From Hymenopellis radicata (Eukaryota; Basidiomycota; Agaricomycetes; Agaricales; Physalacriaceae), in NCBI GenBank assembly GCA_015501595.1, contig JADNRX010000016.1, forward strand, positions 1 to 64,000: a stretch of DNA of 64,000 bases, written 5' to 3'. Below the pieces are notes generated by a model. That model was not told the origin of the DNA. It saw only the letters and a list, made by a program, of their open reading frames with translations, and searched no databases. The first letter of the stretch is position 1. Each line of letters opens with the position of its first letter. A program made the position numbers and the translations under genes. This document shows positions 1 through 12,656 of the stretch, one piece after another.

Positions 1-563
1 CTGCAGCCATCTCGAAAACGCCCTCCGACGGACGAACGTCCCGGATGCGCGGAGTGTCTCCACAGCGCACGACGACACTATCTCGCGTACGCTGGACAAC
101 TTCAAAGTGGTCTGTAACCACAGTGCCAACAGGATACGAAGACGATTTGAGCTGCTCACGCGTCCACAACTGTTCTTTCGTCTCCGGACCGTAGTATTTA
201 CGCTCAAGATAGCGCCGCTGAATCTCGTAACCTGTGGTGCAAAACTCAGCAATCTAAAGAAAGCAGATATATGTCCTCACCAGGGCCTGACCATACGCCG
301 GCGCAAAACGCCGTAACGAGCGCCTTCTTGTCCTCCAACAACTCCGGCTTTATTTCGCTAAACGGAACTGCACGCATGCAATCATCGTAGGTCTGGGGAT
401 TCTTGTTGGGATTGAACAACCTCGCCTGTCTTGAACTAAAGAGGGGCAAGGTCGCAGGATCCATCGGTACAAAGGTAGTCTTTCGCGTAGCGATGAAGAA
501 CGTGCCAATGCCAGCACTAGCTCCGATGGCGGTGGTTCGCAGTATATTTCTGAAGAGGCCCAT
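1..563 (-). CDS. Conserved fungal protein of unknown function, 3' end beyond the window
   Basis: The protein starts at 563 with MGLFRNILRTTAIGASAGIG and has a short hydrophobic N-terminal stretch, so a membrane anchor or organelle-targeting segment is possible. Exon 1 is 281-563. A 49-base intron (GT-AG, 232-280) follows, and exon 2 (1-231) reads in frame through GYEIQRRYLERKYYG to the window edge. The text ATRKTTFVPMDPATLP and the FCAGVWSGPGYEIQRRYLERKY junction resemble a family of small uncharacterised fungal proteins that I recall having no known role. Correct phase across the intron supports a real gene. The stop codon is not in the window. Confidence 0.75.
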
Positions 564-705
564 ACTGGTGCAGGTGGAAAACTTGAAGGAGAGGCAGGAG
601 CGCGAGGGCGTATCTCCATGGTTATCTCACGGCCCGAAATATCGGAAAGACGGTCCGATAAGGACACGACTTCCTCCGAGATACTTGTCCAGCGAAGAGA
701 ACATC

Positions 706-3252
706 GACGAGCGTCAAGTCAAAGGGCGAGAATGCTTCGCTCATGCTGAGGTCCGTCAGTAGATAAGCAGGAAGTATGTAGTATCATGTCAAATCAGACT
801 CAGCATGTTAGAGGCGTAAGTATTTCTAGTAATCTAAACTAGTAAGTCAAACCGAGCGTACAAACGAATTAAATGAAGTGTAAGGTAAATTAGTGAATGG
901 ACTCAAGTGCACGCTCATGATTAGTGGCGCTGTGTGGTTCTACTGCTGCTGTTGCTGACGAGCGCAAGCGGGGCAGAACGCATCGATTTGCGGACCTGTT
1001 ATGTCTGAGAGGAATACAGGAAGAGAAGAAGATGTGACGCACTGTATTGCTGAGGGAACGTCTTGCTGGGGTGTAACATGCATGTCAGTTTATAGCCCGA
1101 GCAATAAGGTTAATGACCCACTACTGCTTGCAAGTCCTGAGGCAGTTGGGTGGCGTGCACGTCGCCGGATGGAAGGGACTCCAGCGACATTTGGAGTTCT
1201 CGCAGTTGATCTGAAGCCCAAGAATGTCAACGTGAGAAGTGTGCGAGGATGCGGCGGTCTAGTACCATTTCATCCGGCTAATTGTAAACATGAGCTACTG
1301 AACGAAGGCGGTCGGGAGAAGAAAACATACCAGAGTCACTCCGTGACCACACTTGGTGTACACATTACGAACTCTGGAAAGAGAGATGAGCTTCGTTGTC
1401 CTCGAGAAACTTCGCGGCTAAACGTACTGGCGAAGGCAGCACATTTCGACTAGTGGCCCAGGAGTTTGAGTTTGAGAGATGTAAGATTAAAGAGTTGTAA
1501 GGGACTGTAGAATAAGAGACCTGAGGAGATGAGGAAGTACCAGACCAATTGCATGCAGGTTTTATAGTCTGACCTCGGCTCAACCTTACCTTGAAGCCAT
1601 GACCAACGGAACCCTATTGACACTCCCGCCGTCGCGAGTACATCCTACAGTCATGCATATGGCCGTCATGACACTGTTTACTTGTCCAGTCACGGGTTGA
1701 ACTGAGATTGCGCCTCTTGAAGCCGCGGGCCAACGCGAAAAAGGTCAGATAGGTCCGAATCCTGGTCCAATGGAGCCTCGTTACGACAGAAACCTGTTCC
1801 AACATACTGATTTTGGTACGGAAAGCAAGAATCAGCGCGGTTGTGCACCGGATTCAGACCGTTCAGTGAGTAATCATCGTTTGTGGTGTGGATCGCACGG
1901 TTACTACAGTCGGTGTAGTTCCTGGTCCGTGACCCAAATACAGCAGAAGCGAGAGACTGAGAAGGATGATGACATGAAGCCAGGCGAAATTACAAACTGA
2001 ACTTGACGCCATGCGTACGGACACGACGACATATACCATCGATGGAGGCAACAAAGGATGGTCCAGGTCAGGACCGACCGAAGCTTTTCGGTGAAAGCCG
2101 AGAGTATGCCGGCAACTGCCGGGCAGTCGTCACCAACTTGAACTTGAACCAATTTCACCACCCCTCCGCATTTAGGAACTTGACCTTGATCTCTCGGGCG
2201 AACAAAGTAGGATTGTTCGTGGCCGTTCGTACAGAACCTTCCGCTAACCGACTCGAACGCTTGCCATCAGTGGTACAGTCTCTCTCTCTTTCTGCCCTGC
2301 TTTCATTCGACCGCTGGATCATGCTGGTCGCTGAGGTATCAAACGTCGATGTTGCTGGGCGGTCCGTCATCGGTATTCTATACGTCTGGGATCCGACGCT
2401 AGAGATGTCAGTGCCGCAGCGTTGCCTTGTATCTAAGGATACTATTGCACTACCGCCTTCGAAAAAACCGCGACAAGTTTCATTTGCTCGTGGCTGCTTC
2501 CCGTGACTGTTCTCTACGCTGGCACTCCGTGAGCCAGCTACCTACAGTATTGCATAGTTGCAATTGATAGAGTGCTGCTCGATGACCGTGACAATTACCG
2601 TCTGCGCTCTTGCCCAAACGATGTATCAATACGCGGTCCGATCACCGTTTCGGATATGATAGAGCTGGAGAAAAGACCGAGCATCCTTCTTTTCAGTCCT
2701 CTGGTGTCCGCTTTGTTCGCGCATACGTGCAGCCGTCAAGTTGGGCGCCTTTTTTTTTCGATTTCCAAGTCATATATTATCAGCGAAACACCTCAAGTAC
2801 CTGCCATGATTCGGGGCTACTACTTAGCCCCGAATGGAGCAGTGTTTTTCCATACAGACGAGTTGCCTTGCGAGTTGCTGCTGAGTTGCTGTCTCGTTTT
2901 CCCCTGCTGCGCCTTTGTTACCTGTGCGCACAGAAACTGTGATTCGGAGTCATTGCTCGGAATTAGATGTGGTGCTTGAGTCACTGTCATCTTTGGTTAA
3001 CAAAGACAGCGCTCGTACGGAAATGATCTGGCACAGTTGATTGATTGTAATGATGAGTCTTTCCGCAGCGCTCATGTTGTGCCAGTGTTCCGTTGACAGT
3101 CGGGAGGACCGATGTTTTCTAAAGCCCCTGGGTTCTGCTAAGTAGCTGGACTTTTCCCTTGCAGTGTCGATGCTCATTAATCACGCGGGTTTGAACAGCA
3201 CTACGATGCCTTATAGTTTCAGTCGTTGATGACTATGTGTGTCGTCCACTCT
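706..3252. repeat. Direct repeat copy A (about 2.5 kb)
   Basis: This stretch is closely matched, with scattered substitutions and small indels, by 8567-11260 in the same orientation. Similarity starts near the shared text CGACGAGC..AAGTCAAAGG and is strong to about 2740, where the copies diverge. Both finish with the same block around TTTCAGTCGTTGA (3209-3252). On the minus strand the best conserved piece could read SDITGPQIDAFCPACARQQQ before a stop near 950, but upstream stops leave no convincing gene. No terminal inverted repeats or target duplication were found. The nature of the unit (segmental duplication or decayed transposon) is unresolved. Confidence 0.7.
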
Positions 3253-3536
3253 AACCTCATTTCATCCCGGTTCCCGTCCTCGCCATGCCCACTGTTCGTC
3301 GTCGATGAAGTCGGTATCCGTCCCCGTTCTGCTCGCAGAGGATGGAGCAAGAAACAGTGCAATTCGTGTGAAAGCAGAAGGATAGTCAATTTCGCAGTTG
3401 TACAATTGCAATGCCCCGGGAATGGGCCTGAGGTGAATTTGAGGCTGGCAAGAGTCGGCGATGGTAGATGATATATGATAGTGGACACTGGACAGTGGAC
3501 AAAAATTGGAGAAAAAGGGCAATTGCGGCCAGCGTC

Positions 3537-3613
3537 GTGGCAGGACTTGAACCGGTGACCTCGGCACAAAAATGACGCCAGCCACAGGACCCGCGTCAAC
3601 CAATAAGCCACAA
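3537..3613 (-). tRNA. tRNA-like sequence (probable pseudo-tRNA)
   Basis: Read on the minus strand it has an A-box-like TGGCTTATTGG (3600-3610) and a B-box GGTTCAAGTCC (3543-3553) at normal spacing. The ends GTGGC and GCCAC can pair as part of an acceptor stem. The T stem and anticodon stem do not pair well, so I read it as a tRNA-derived or decayed copy, not a working tRNA. The remaining sequence of 3253-3737 shows nothing else I can support. Confidence 0.4.
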
Positions 3614-3737
3614 GTACTGGAAATACTGGCCCGAAGCGTATTCATGTTGCTTTCACTCAACTTCAATTCGGCATCATCAGACGGAGGTCTCAAACGAACG
3701 AAGCGCTTCGCTTCTTACCACGAGCACGACTGCCATT

Positions 3738-6700
3738 ATGACCTGGCACGTCTACCTAAAGGCCATATTCAAGAATGAGCGGCAGGTGAAAACATGGCTG
3801 CGATGCTGCGTTTCGCTCGCAGTGTCCTTGATCTTCTTAACCGCGACGGATACGGATCACTTGCTCGGACTGGACGCATTCTTCGCTGGGTACGGCGCTC
3901 GTCGTCGCGCCTTTCTTTTCTTAAATCGCGTTTAGACTTCTCTCTGTGGTACTGCCACCGTCTGTTGCCATTTCTGTCTTCATGATGGCCGCGTCCACGT
4001 TGATTGTTGGTGGGGCGTCTTTACATTCGATGTTGAACAAGTCTCAAATTAAATCAGGCATGTGCCTTGGTTGGGCATGGCATGCGCCACTACTGCTTCA
4101 GCAATTTCGGCCCGCGATCCAGCGTTACTCTCTCAACAAATGCAAGAGTTTCAAGCTTCGTATGTATAGCCGCCTTGTGCCCGTTGCTGTTCTGACTCAG
4201 AGACAGGCTTGTCGATGGCGTATCGACCCAAGTGCAACTACACATGGCCATATTTCACGGTAAATTCCTCGATCCTCGGTATGAACACCACGCTCGAAAA
4301 GCTTGTCTATTAAGCGTGTTGCTAGGTCTTCGGCTGTGTATGGCGCATTCCTATTCATTGGAACATTTTTCATGGGCACCATATACGCCTTCCGCCCAAA
4401 GCTGGCCCTCTTGACCATCTTTGGGACCCTTATTCTTGATGTCCAGTGTTCATATGCCCCTGGTAAGACGTCGCACCTTTCTTCCACCCTTATATCGCTG
4501 ACATGCAGCCAAGGATGGCCAACGGCGCAATATACAATTGTGAAGTCTATTCTCATACCAAGCGGATTCTACATAGCCATCGCCCTTGTGTGTCTTCTCC
4601 TCATTTTTCCGGAATCGTTGAACAACGTCTGGCTGTATGTTTGTCCTTTATTATAACAGCTATGTCACTAACATCCACTCAGTACGATTCTCGGAGATGG
4701 AGTGCTAAAGGTTTGTGTTGTATTTCCGCTGCCGTCCGCGCTCAACCATCCCTCCAGCCAATACACGATATTCTCAACCTTCAGGTTGAGTCACTCTCGA
4801 TTGACCCTGGAGACAAGAAAGGTTTCGCTGATCTGTTTCAACGCGGACAGGTAGCCCGAGCGATGCTTGTTGGCGGATATGAGGGCCTTCAAGGTCAAAT
4901 CGCCCTCATAGACCTGGAGCCCAGCGTCGGCCGCTTGGGCGCTCATGATTTGAAAGAGATAAACAAGGAGCTCAGGGGACTCACCATCCGAATATCGTAC
5001 GTTCCTTTCGTACATCTACTCTTGTGAACTTACCTGTCTAATTTAGTGGCATGCATACATTTATAAATGCTGTAAATGACATGCATCGCCAATGGTTGAA
5101 TGTAGGGCCGGGGCGCGCTGCGACGCGTCTTAAGCGTCTCAGCGAGAAGGAAATTCAGCATGGACATGACCTACCCTCGCTCATACCACTTTTGCAAGCT
5201 GCGTCGACGCCCCTTCTTGGCGCTTGTGGAGACGGTATGGATGAGCTTGAAGCCTGGGTACAGGACTGCAACTCGAGGCGATGGACATGGTTCATATCTT
5301 CGCCTTCGCCCGGGAGGATGGCAGAGACGAAGAAAGGGCTGGAGGCGTGCGTGGCCAAGTTGAAGCAAGCCATGGAGGAATTTGAGAACGTGGAACGCGT
5401 GCGCATGATCAAACCATTTGAGAAATGTTTCGATCCGGTAACGGGAAAGCCGTTGAGTCGTGCTGGGGCAAAATCGGCGTTGGAGGCAGAATTTTCTGTG
5501 AGGTGCTCATTTTTCCTCTGTGGCATCAAGAATCACTGACAAATGTAATCATGCAGGTCTCTCTTCATATGCTTTACGTTTCTGGACACGCTCAGCGCAT
5601 TCGCCTTCTCGCTGCACAAAATGCTGACTCTTGTTGTACGATTGGATGCGGAACGACCCCGTCCGAGAGTATGGATGCCCATTGGTATGGGCAGTCTCCG
5701 CGGGAAACTAAAGGGGACGATATCGGCCGATACAGACGTGAACCCCATTGCTATGGGCACCCCCACAGATCCTTTTAAATTCGAGAGCGCCGCCGGATCG
5801 GAGGAGACTGTCGCGGAAACGGAGAAGGATGTGGGGCTGGACGACGATGGTGTTCATTGCCGCGGTATGTAAGCCTTTCTCGCCGACATGGAAAGATGTA
5901 TTGACTGTACGGTCATAGCTCGGAACCCAGACGCCCTTGCTCCGAAAACTGCGCTTGGTCGCTTTTCGCTGAAGGTTGCCGCTTTCATTCGCTTCCTTAG
6001 ATCTCCACAGGGTGTCTTTGCTCTACGATATGCTATTGTCTCTGTCGCGTTGTGGATCCCAACTGTGTGCTCGTCGAGTATTTGGTTTGTGTATAACAAC
6101 CGAGGATTGTGGGCATTGATCATGGCTCAGGTCAATGTACTTTTCTCAAGATCACGAGTAAGCCATCTAACGGCTGCGATACCTAGACCGGCCTTGCGGT
6201 TTTCGCAGGTGATCAAGTATGTCCTCGCCTATCACTTATCGAATCATGCTCAAGTACGGTCCGTAGATATTTAGTTTCATTGTTCGCCTTTCTGCGACTA
6301 TCTTCGGGTTACTCCGTTAGTATTGCCACTCGTCCGTTTTCAGACCTAATCTCGCTGTCACAGTCGGTCTAGTATGTTGGTACATCGGTGCTGGTAGCGG
6401 AAACGGAAATGCCTATGGAATCGTAGTGGTCTCTGTACGTCAAGACTCTTCCCGTCCTTCTGCCGGTGTTGATCCTTTCATTTTGCAGACTTTCTTCGTT
6501 GCCCCCTTCTTATTCATGCAGATCAATGCTTCCCCAGCGCTAAGGCCGTTCTGGACTATGATTGGAGTGACTGCTGTCTTCAGTTAGTCTGCATGAAAAT
6601 CGGAGTGGCTGGATATAACTATATAACCGCAGTTGTTGGATACAGTTGGGTCGATGGGCATCAAGCAGAGTCAGTCAATTCCGGTGAAGGGATTGCCCTC

Positions 6701-8153
6701 GCGTGGAAGCGCGCGTTTGTCTCGTCTCCGCGGAGTTATTGCGTATCTGCTGATATTCATTGCAGATTGTTGATCATCATTGGCTTTACCGCCAGCGTAA
6801 GTTCTTCCGTTTTGCTCACCAGAAACCTTCCATCAACCTCTTCACAGTTCATTGTTATGATGTTTCCGCGTCCAACATCGTCCCGAAGCTTCGTCCGGAA
6901 ATCACTCGCCGCCGATTTGGACGAGCTCAGTCACATTCTCGCGGCGCAGGTCGAAGTGTTTCTTGCGGAAGAGCGGCGCGCTCGTGATGGGTTCTATGAG
7001 ATGGTTGGGGAAGACGCGGAAGCCAAGGATTCTCCAAAGGAGCTTAGGATGCGCAAGTTCACTCCGAAAATGTTGGCAGTTTTTGTACGTCTTTCGCGCA
7101 TCTGCCGGTACGTGTTACTGACTTGCCTCCTAGACACGTCTTCAAGCACTTAGTCCTTCACTGCAGACGGCGAGATTTGAACCGCAAGTTATGTAAGCAT
7201 TGTCGTTGAGCACATACAGTCTAAATCTGATTGGGGGCAGAGGAATGTGGCCTGCCGAAATGTACAAATCGCTACATGACAAAGAGTTAGTTGAAAATTG
7301 CACCAACTTCCAATCATTTCTCTGACTTTCAACTTCCGGTGATTAGGGGACGAATTCTCATGGCGATGATCCTCCTTGTCGGAGCGCTCTCGCGATTAGA
7401 CTCGAAATGGTGCAGCATCCTCGTCCACCATGTTCGTCCTCTCTTGTCTCATGCCACGTCCTCCAACAAATCATCATAGACCCCTTTCATGAACCCCAAC
7501 TTCGTATGCTGTTACCTCGATATCCCACTTCCATGACCCCACTGACTATATGCTCCAGCTAGCCGACGTCTTCATGCACATCTCGATCCTCTCAAGTTCG
7601 CTAGCACACAGCACCCCGTTGCCGCCTACCTTCCCCAGTTTACGGGGCCGTCTTTTATACCATGAGCGGGTCGTGAAGCAACAACGTCATGAACAATGCG
7701 AGGAGCCGCAGCCGGATGATGCATCGTCTGTGGATGGCGAGAGCCCGGAAGCACCAGGCAAGGTGGATGGGTCGTCAATTGGGTTCAAGGAGCTTTCGTT
7801 CAGTGTCCTCATGGTACGTCGATTTCTATGTAGAAGCTCGTTATACAGGCACTGAATATGATTCACTTTATAGGATCCCCAACTGCCGCCACATTCGACG
7901 GGTAGGTGGCATCGAACTGAAAAGTGGCACACTCATGAAGTCGTTCCTAGCGGTCATTGCCCTCTCAAATATTATTACGGTACGAACTGGGGGCCGCCTC
8001 TTAACTTGACTGACGTGCAATTCTTGATAGTTGATTGATGACGTATCAGGCATCGTTAAGGGACTTTGTGGCGAGACGATATTCCCCAGCTTGGACGTTC
8101 TCCACAGGCACTACTTGCCGCTGGAAGAAGAGGCTACGAATAAACAAGTATGA
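3738..8153 (+). CDS. BRE4/ArAE-family multi-pass membrane transporter
   Basis: This is a many-exon gene for a large membrane protein of the aromatic-acid-exporter-like family that includes yeast Bre4 (putative ER transporter N-terminal domain, FUSC-like core, DUF2421-like tail). Recognisable exons in order include WLRCCVSLAVSLIFLTATDT (about 3800), RSSAVYGAFLFIGTFFMG (4324-4380), SVGRLGAHDLKEINKELRGL (4921-4990), PDALAPKTALGRF with SVALWIPTVC and RGLWALIMAQ (5930-6130), GLVCWYIGAGSGNGNAYGIV (6360-6430), VMMFPRPTSSRSFVRKSLAA (6855-6915) and the last exon IDDVSGIVKGLCGETIFPS, ending at the TGA 8151-8153. Small introns separate them and no inactivating change was seen. The start at 3738 is only the most upstream plausible ATG. 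Substrate is unknown. The gene lies between the two direct repeats. Confidence 0.8.
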
Positions 8154-8566
8154 TGTTTCCACGGGTTAATAGTTGTGAGTCTTGTATTGCCTTTCCGACT
8201 GTCTTGTACCTGGCATATGCCGCTTCGTAATGATATATTGTTGGTGTTCAAAATCCTGCTTTGACGACGACAACTAGACCCTCACTTGCACATTTGAGAA
8301 CCGAGGAAGCGTACACTAATTTCGTCGAGGGCGTCTGACGGGGAGCCGGGACGCGGCTTAAATAATAAACAAATGGACGATCCACGTCATGATCAAGGAC
8401 TGTGTCGATTTCCTCCACTGTAGTCGAAGCTTGTCGATGCGCCGGCACTACTACAGACGCCGGATGTCTTCTAAGACGGACGACTACCTGCCAGTTGACG
8501 CACTGCCGCGATCAGATGATTGACGAGCGTTACTCTCTCGAGTCGTTTTGCACCCTGACCACTATG
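8154..8566. other. Intergenic, no gene seen
   Basis: This is the 3' flank of the transporter gene up to repeat copy B. No coding, RNA or repeat signal was recognised. Confidence 0.5.
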
Positions 8567-11260
8567 CGACGAGCATTAAGTCAAAGGGCGAGAATGGTTC
8601 GCTCATGCTGAGGCCTGTCAGTCGATAAGCAGAAAGTCTGTAGTATTATGTCCAATCAGACTCAGCATGTACCTGAAGAGGCTCTAGTAATCTAATCTAA
8701 ATCAAACCGAGCGTACAAACGAATTAAATGAAGTTTAAGGTAAATTAGTGAATGGACTCAGTGCACGCTCATGATTAGTGGCGATGTCTGGTTCTACTGC
8801 TGCTGCTGCTGCTGTTGCTGACGAGCGCAAGCGGGGCAGAACGCATCGATTTGCGGACCTGTTATGGCTGAGAGGAATACAGGAAGAGAAGAAGATGCGA
8901 CGCACTGTATTGCTGAGGGAACGTCTTGCTGGGGTGTAACATGCATGTCAGTTTATAGCCCGAGCCATAAGGTTAATGACCCACTACTGCTTGCAAGTCC
9001 TGAGGCAGTTGGGTGGCGTGCACGTCGCCGGATGGAAGGGACTCCAGCGACATTTGGAGTTCTCGCAGTTGATCTGAAGCCCAAGAATGTCAACGTGAGA
9101 AGTGTGCGAGGATGCGGCGGTCTAGTACCATTTCATCCGGCTAATTGTAAACATGAGCTACTGAACGAAGGCGGTCGGGAGAAGGAAACATACCAGAGTT
9201 ACTCCGTGACCACACTTGGTGTACACATTACGAACTCTGGAAAGAGACATGAGCTTCGTTGTCCTCGAGAAACTTCACGGCTAAACGTACTGGCGAAGGC
9301 AGCACATTTCAACAAGTGGCCCAGGAGTTTGAGTTTGAGAGATGTAAGATTAAAGAGTTGTAAGGGACTGTAGAATAAGAGACCTGAGGAGATGAGGAAG
9401 TACCAGACCAATCGCATGCAGGTTTTATAGTCTGACCTTGGCTCAACCTTACCAAGCCAAGACCAACGCGTATTGACACTCCCGCCATCGCGAGTCCATC
9501 CTACAGTCATGCATGACACTGTTTACTTGTCCAGTCACGGGTTGAATTGAGATTGCGCCTCTTGAAGCCGCGGGCCAACGCGAAAAAGGTCAGATAGGTC
9601 CTCGGAATCCTGGTCCAACGGAGCCTCGTTACGACAGAAACCTGTTCCGACATACTGATTTTTGTACGGAAAGCAAGAATCAGCACGGTTATGCTCCAGA
9701 TTCAGACCGTTCAGTGAATAATCATCAGTCGTGGTGGTTGATGACATGACGCAAAGCGGACCGACCGAAGCTTCCGGTGAAGCGAAATTCCCAACTGGAC
9801 GTACGTATGGGCACGACCAGGACACGACCAGGACACGACGACACATATCATCGATGGAGGCAATAAAGGACCGACCGAAGCTTCCGGTCTCTTCCGGTGA
9901 AAGCTGAGATATGCCGGCAACTGCCGGGCAGTCGTCGCCACTTGAACCAATCCACCATCAAGGACCACGTCCGCATTTAGGAACTTGATCTCTCGGGCGA
10001 ACAAAGTAGGATTGTTCATGTCCGTTCGTACAGAGACTTCGCTACCGGATCGAACGCTTGCCATCAGTGGGGGCAGGTCTCTCTTTTTGCGCTGCCTTCA
10101 ATCGACCGCTGGATCATATGTACTGGTGCCTCAGACTACTCAGTATCAAACGTCGATTTTTTTCTGGGCGGTCCGTCATCGGTATTGTATACGTCTGGGA
10201 TCCGGCGCTACTTATAGATGTCGTTGCCGCAGCGTTCAAGCCTTGATTCCCTGTATCTTACGATACTATCGCACTACCGCCTTCGAAAAAACCGTGACAA
10301 CTTTCATTTGTTCGTGGACGCTTCCTGAGACTGTTCTCTACGCTGGCACTCGTGAGCCAGCTACCTGCAGTATTGCATAGTTGCAATTGATAGAGTGCTA
10401 CTCGATGACAATTACCGTCTGCGCTCTTGGCCAAACGATGTATCCATGCGCCGTCAGATCACCGTTGATATGATAGAACTGGAGAAAAGGCCGAGCATCC
10501 TTCTTTTCAGCCCTCTGGTGTCCGCTTTGTTCGCGCATACGTGCAGCCGTCAAGTTACTAGGCGTCAACATCGTGAAAACCGGAAAACTGCTGTAAGGCC
10601 TCATACAGTGGTCAATGCCGGAGGTAACGGCAACCGTAATCCATGTACTGTGGTAAAAGATTATAGCTCACCTTACATACTTAGGAAGCGCCGTCTGCGT
10701 CGGGTGAGAACCTTGCTTGTGCACTGAAATTCTGAAAATGAACGGAGTGGAGGTGCTGAAGAGTTTATTCGAGAGTGTTGAGCAACAATGTCTTGTAAAT
10801 ATGGCTGTGTCAACTAAATCGTGACCCAGACCAAACGCCTCGATCTCACTGGAGATGAATTCACTGGCACTAAGTAGCTGAAGGATCCGGGCCTCCAGCG
10901 TGCTGAAAGGGACCTGATCAGTGATGGAGGCAGTTCATCAGTTAAAGGAGCGATATTGAATGCATCAAGGTTGATATCCCATCCCTCCATGATCTATTCA
11001 ATCCTCCGAGCGGCGAGGAAATCAAGTTTGCCGATGGTGGTAAGGGATGTGAGACATTTTTGAGTTAATCACCGCAGAAACAGGATGAGTTGGAGGAAGA
11101 AAAGGAGGCAGAGCTGGAGGCCTGGAAGAGGCATTTACATTCAGAGGCACTCGCATTCCTAGATGAAATCTGTGCTAATCGGGGTGATCTTTGGTCTATG
11201 TCTCCGCCACTGATGCCCTATAGTTTCAGTCGTTGACGACTATGTGTGTCGTCCACTCTA
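8567..11260. repeat. Direct repeat copy B (about 2.7 kb)
   Basis: It is the same-orientation partner of 706-3252. The block 8577-10555 matches copy A closely, including the minus-strand text ending in a glutamine run. It then carries about 650 bases not found in copy A (10556-11210) before the shared end block around 11215-11260, where AGTCGT TG ACGACT forms a short palindrome. Short internal repeats of GACCGACCGAAGCTTCCGGT occur near 9760 and 9870. No intact gene is supported on either strand. Confidence 0.7.
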
Positions 11261-11374
11261 CGCTTTAACTACTACGACTACTACCTTATGTGAGACATTA
11301 GGTGAAGCAATAAACAACGAATCTCTTGGTTCTTGGACCGAAATTTACAAGTTCAATAAACTACGCCACATACC

Positions 11375-11462
11375 GCCCGCCTAGCTCAATCGGATAGAGC
11401 GTCAGACTCTTACTGATTGTGCGGACATCTGAAGGCTGCGAGTTCGACCCTCGCGGTGGGCT
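11375..11462 (+). tRNA. tRNA-Lys (CUU), with intron
   Basis: A complete cloverleaf is visible: acceptor GCCCGCC pairs with GGTGGGC, the D arm is GCTC..GAGC, the anticodon stem TCAGA pairs with TCTGA, and the T arm is GCGAG TTCGACC CTCGC. The anticodon CTT is at 11409-11411, giving Lys(CUU). A 14-base intron (11413-11426) sits one base 3' of the anticodon, the standard nuclear tRNA intron position. The discriminator base is T at 11462. It is used in cytosolic translation, is transcribed by RNA polymerase III, and would need tRNA splicing endonuclease. Confidence 0.95.
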
Positions 11463-11786
11463 AGTACTGTTTTTGAGAATGTTTTTGAAATATTCATGGC
11501 GCATGCCGCATGCGTGAGCGTGAAATTCAATTTTCTGCGGTGTAGCTAGCACCCGCATCTCTGAACCGCGCGCCTGCGATTCGAAAACCTTTTGAGTAGA
11601 CCGAAATGGACAGATCGGTTCATTCAGAATCATTGACCACAGACGTCCAAGAGTGGCGGAAATACAATACATCATACATAAACCCAAGTGGAAGTAAGAT
11701 ACAAGACACATAAACACCTATAAACTGCGCGAAATAAACAGGTACATAAAACATCACTGAATCCTCAATTCGAAAACGGACTTCCT

Positions 11787-12656
11787 TTACGAAAACGTGA
11801 TCAGAGCGGGATCAACGTTAGGATCCCATGTAGCGAGGAGATGCTTCGTCCTCAGGCGCTTCTGCTTTTCCGAGGCCTCGCTTTCTCCCTTCTTCGTCAG
11901 CGGATTCCCTTCTTCATCCTCCTCGTCGTTCAAATTCGAGCCCATTAAGAAAAAGTTTTCATCTTGCGGCCTGGGGAGCTCATCGGAGACTCTATTGTAC
12001 CAGGCAGTGTACGCCTTGGAGGGACAATAGAGGACGGGCGGGTCGGACGCAGTGCCATGCTCACGACGCCATTCGGCGTAGATCAAACTAGGTTTGCGGT
12101 CTGGGAAGTGTGGGGGTGGAGGTGGTAGTGTCTGGGCGCCGACCTGTGGCTGGGCACGGGGAGAGAGCCGAGGTTTCTTGCGTTGAGGTTCCGACTGACA
12201 TGATTTCTGTGGAGTGTGGGGAGACGGTTTCTTTGTAACGTCGGCATGTGGTGTGGACACCGACGCAGGTAAAGACGGTGGGGGCATCGCCCTTCGCTGG
12301 GGTAGAGGTGCAATCGGTCTCTCGCGGTAGTGATCTGCACTTTTGCCTTGAGCTGGCCGCGGCTGCGATTCCCCCAAAGAGAGTTCTGGTTCGGTGTACG
12401 CTGGAACTTGCCAGTACACTGTGGCATGATCCAGCCCTTGCCTCACCGCCGCATTCTTCGCCTGCTCAAACGCCGTCCCAATGCCAGTCCCCACAGCCTC
12501 CCAATATTTGGTATCGTCCGGGGAAAGACGAGACCAATCAAGATCCACCCATGGATGCTCTCCCCTTTTCTTTGCTTGGCTGAACAAATTATAGTTCGTC
12601 GGTGGCTTAACCAAGCCTGACTTGTCGTTCCAGGTAAATTTGAAAACTGGGGCCAT
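11787..12656 (-). CDS. Hypothetical charged, proline-rich protein
   Basis: This is a single uninterrupted reading frame of 289 residues starting MAPVFKFTWNDKSGLVKPP. I chose the ATG at 12656 because its context (CCACCATGG) is ideal for eukaryotic initiation; the frame stays open for 30 codons upstream. The N-terminal third (to about residue 90) looks globular, with HPWVDLDWSRLSPDDTKYWE. The middle is low-complexity Pro/Ser/Lys/Arg with possible basic nuclear signals (QRKKPRLSPR). The C-terminal part has a second compact block (PPVLYCPSKAYTAWYNRVSD) and an acidic stretch (NDEEDEEGN). I do not recognise a family. Nuclear location is only an inference from the basic clusters. Confidence 0.75.
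   Translation of the reverse strand: MAPVFKFTWNDKSGLVKPPTNYNLFSQAKKRGEHPWVDLDWSRLSPDDTKYWEAVGTGIGTAFEQAKNAAVRQGLDHATVYWQVPAYTEPELSLGESQPRPAQGKSADHYRERPIAPLPQRRAMPPPSLPASVSTPHADVTKKPSPHTPQKSCQSEPQRKKPRLSPRAQPQVGAQTLPPPPPHFPDRKPSLIYAEWRREHGTASDPPVLYCPSKAYTAWYNRVSDELPRPQDENFFLMGSNLNDEEDEEGNPLTKKGESEASEKQKRLRTKHLLATWDPNVDPALITFS

Noticed and set aside
1001..1453. 150-residue plus-strand frame, kept in repeat B at 8864-9373
   Set aside because: It is conserved only because the two repeats are recent copies. Composition is not protein-like, no family is recognised, and the opposite strand is at least as plausible.
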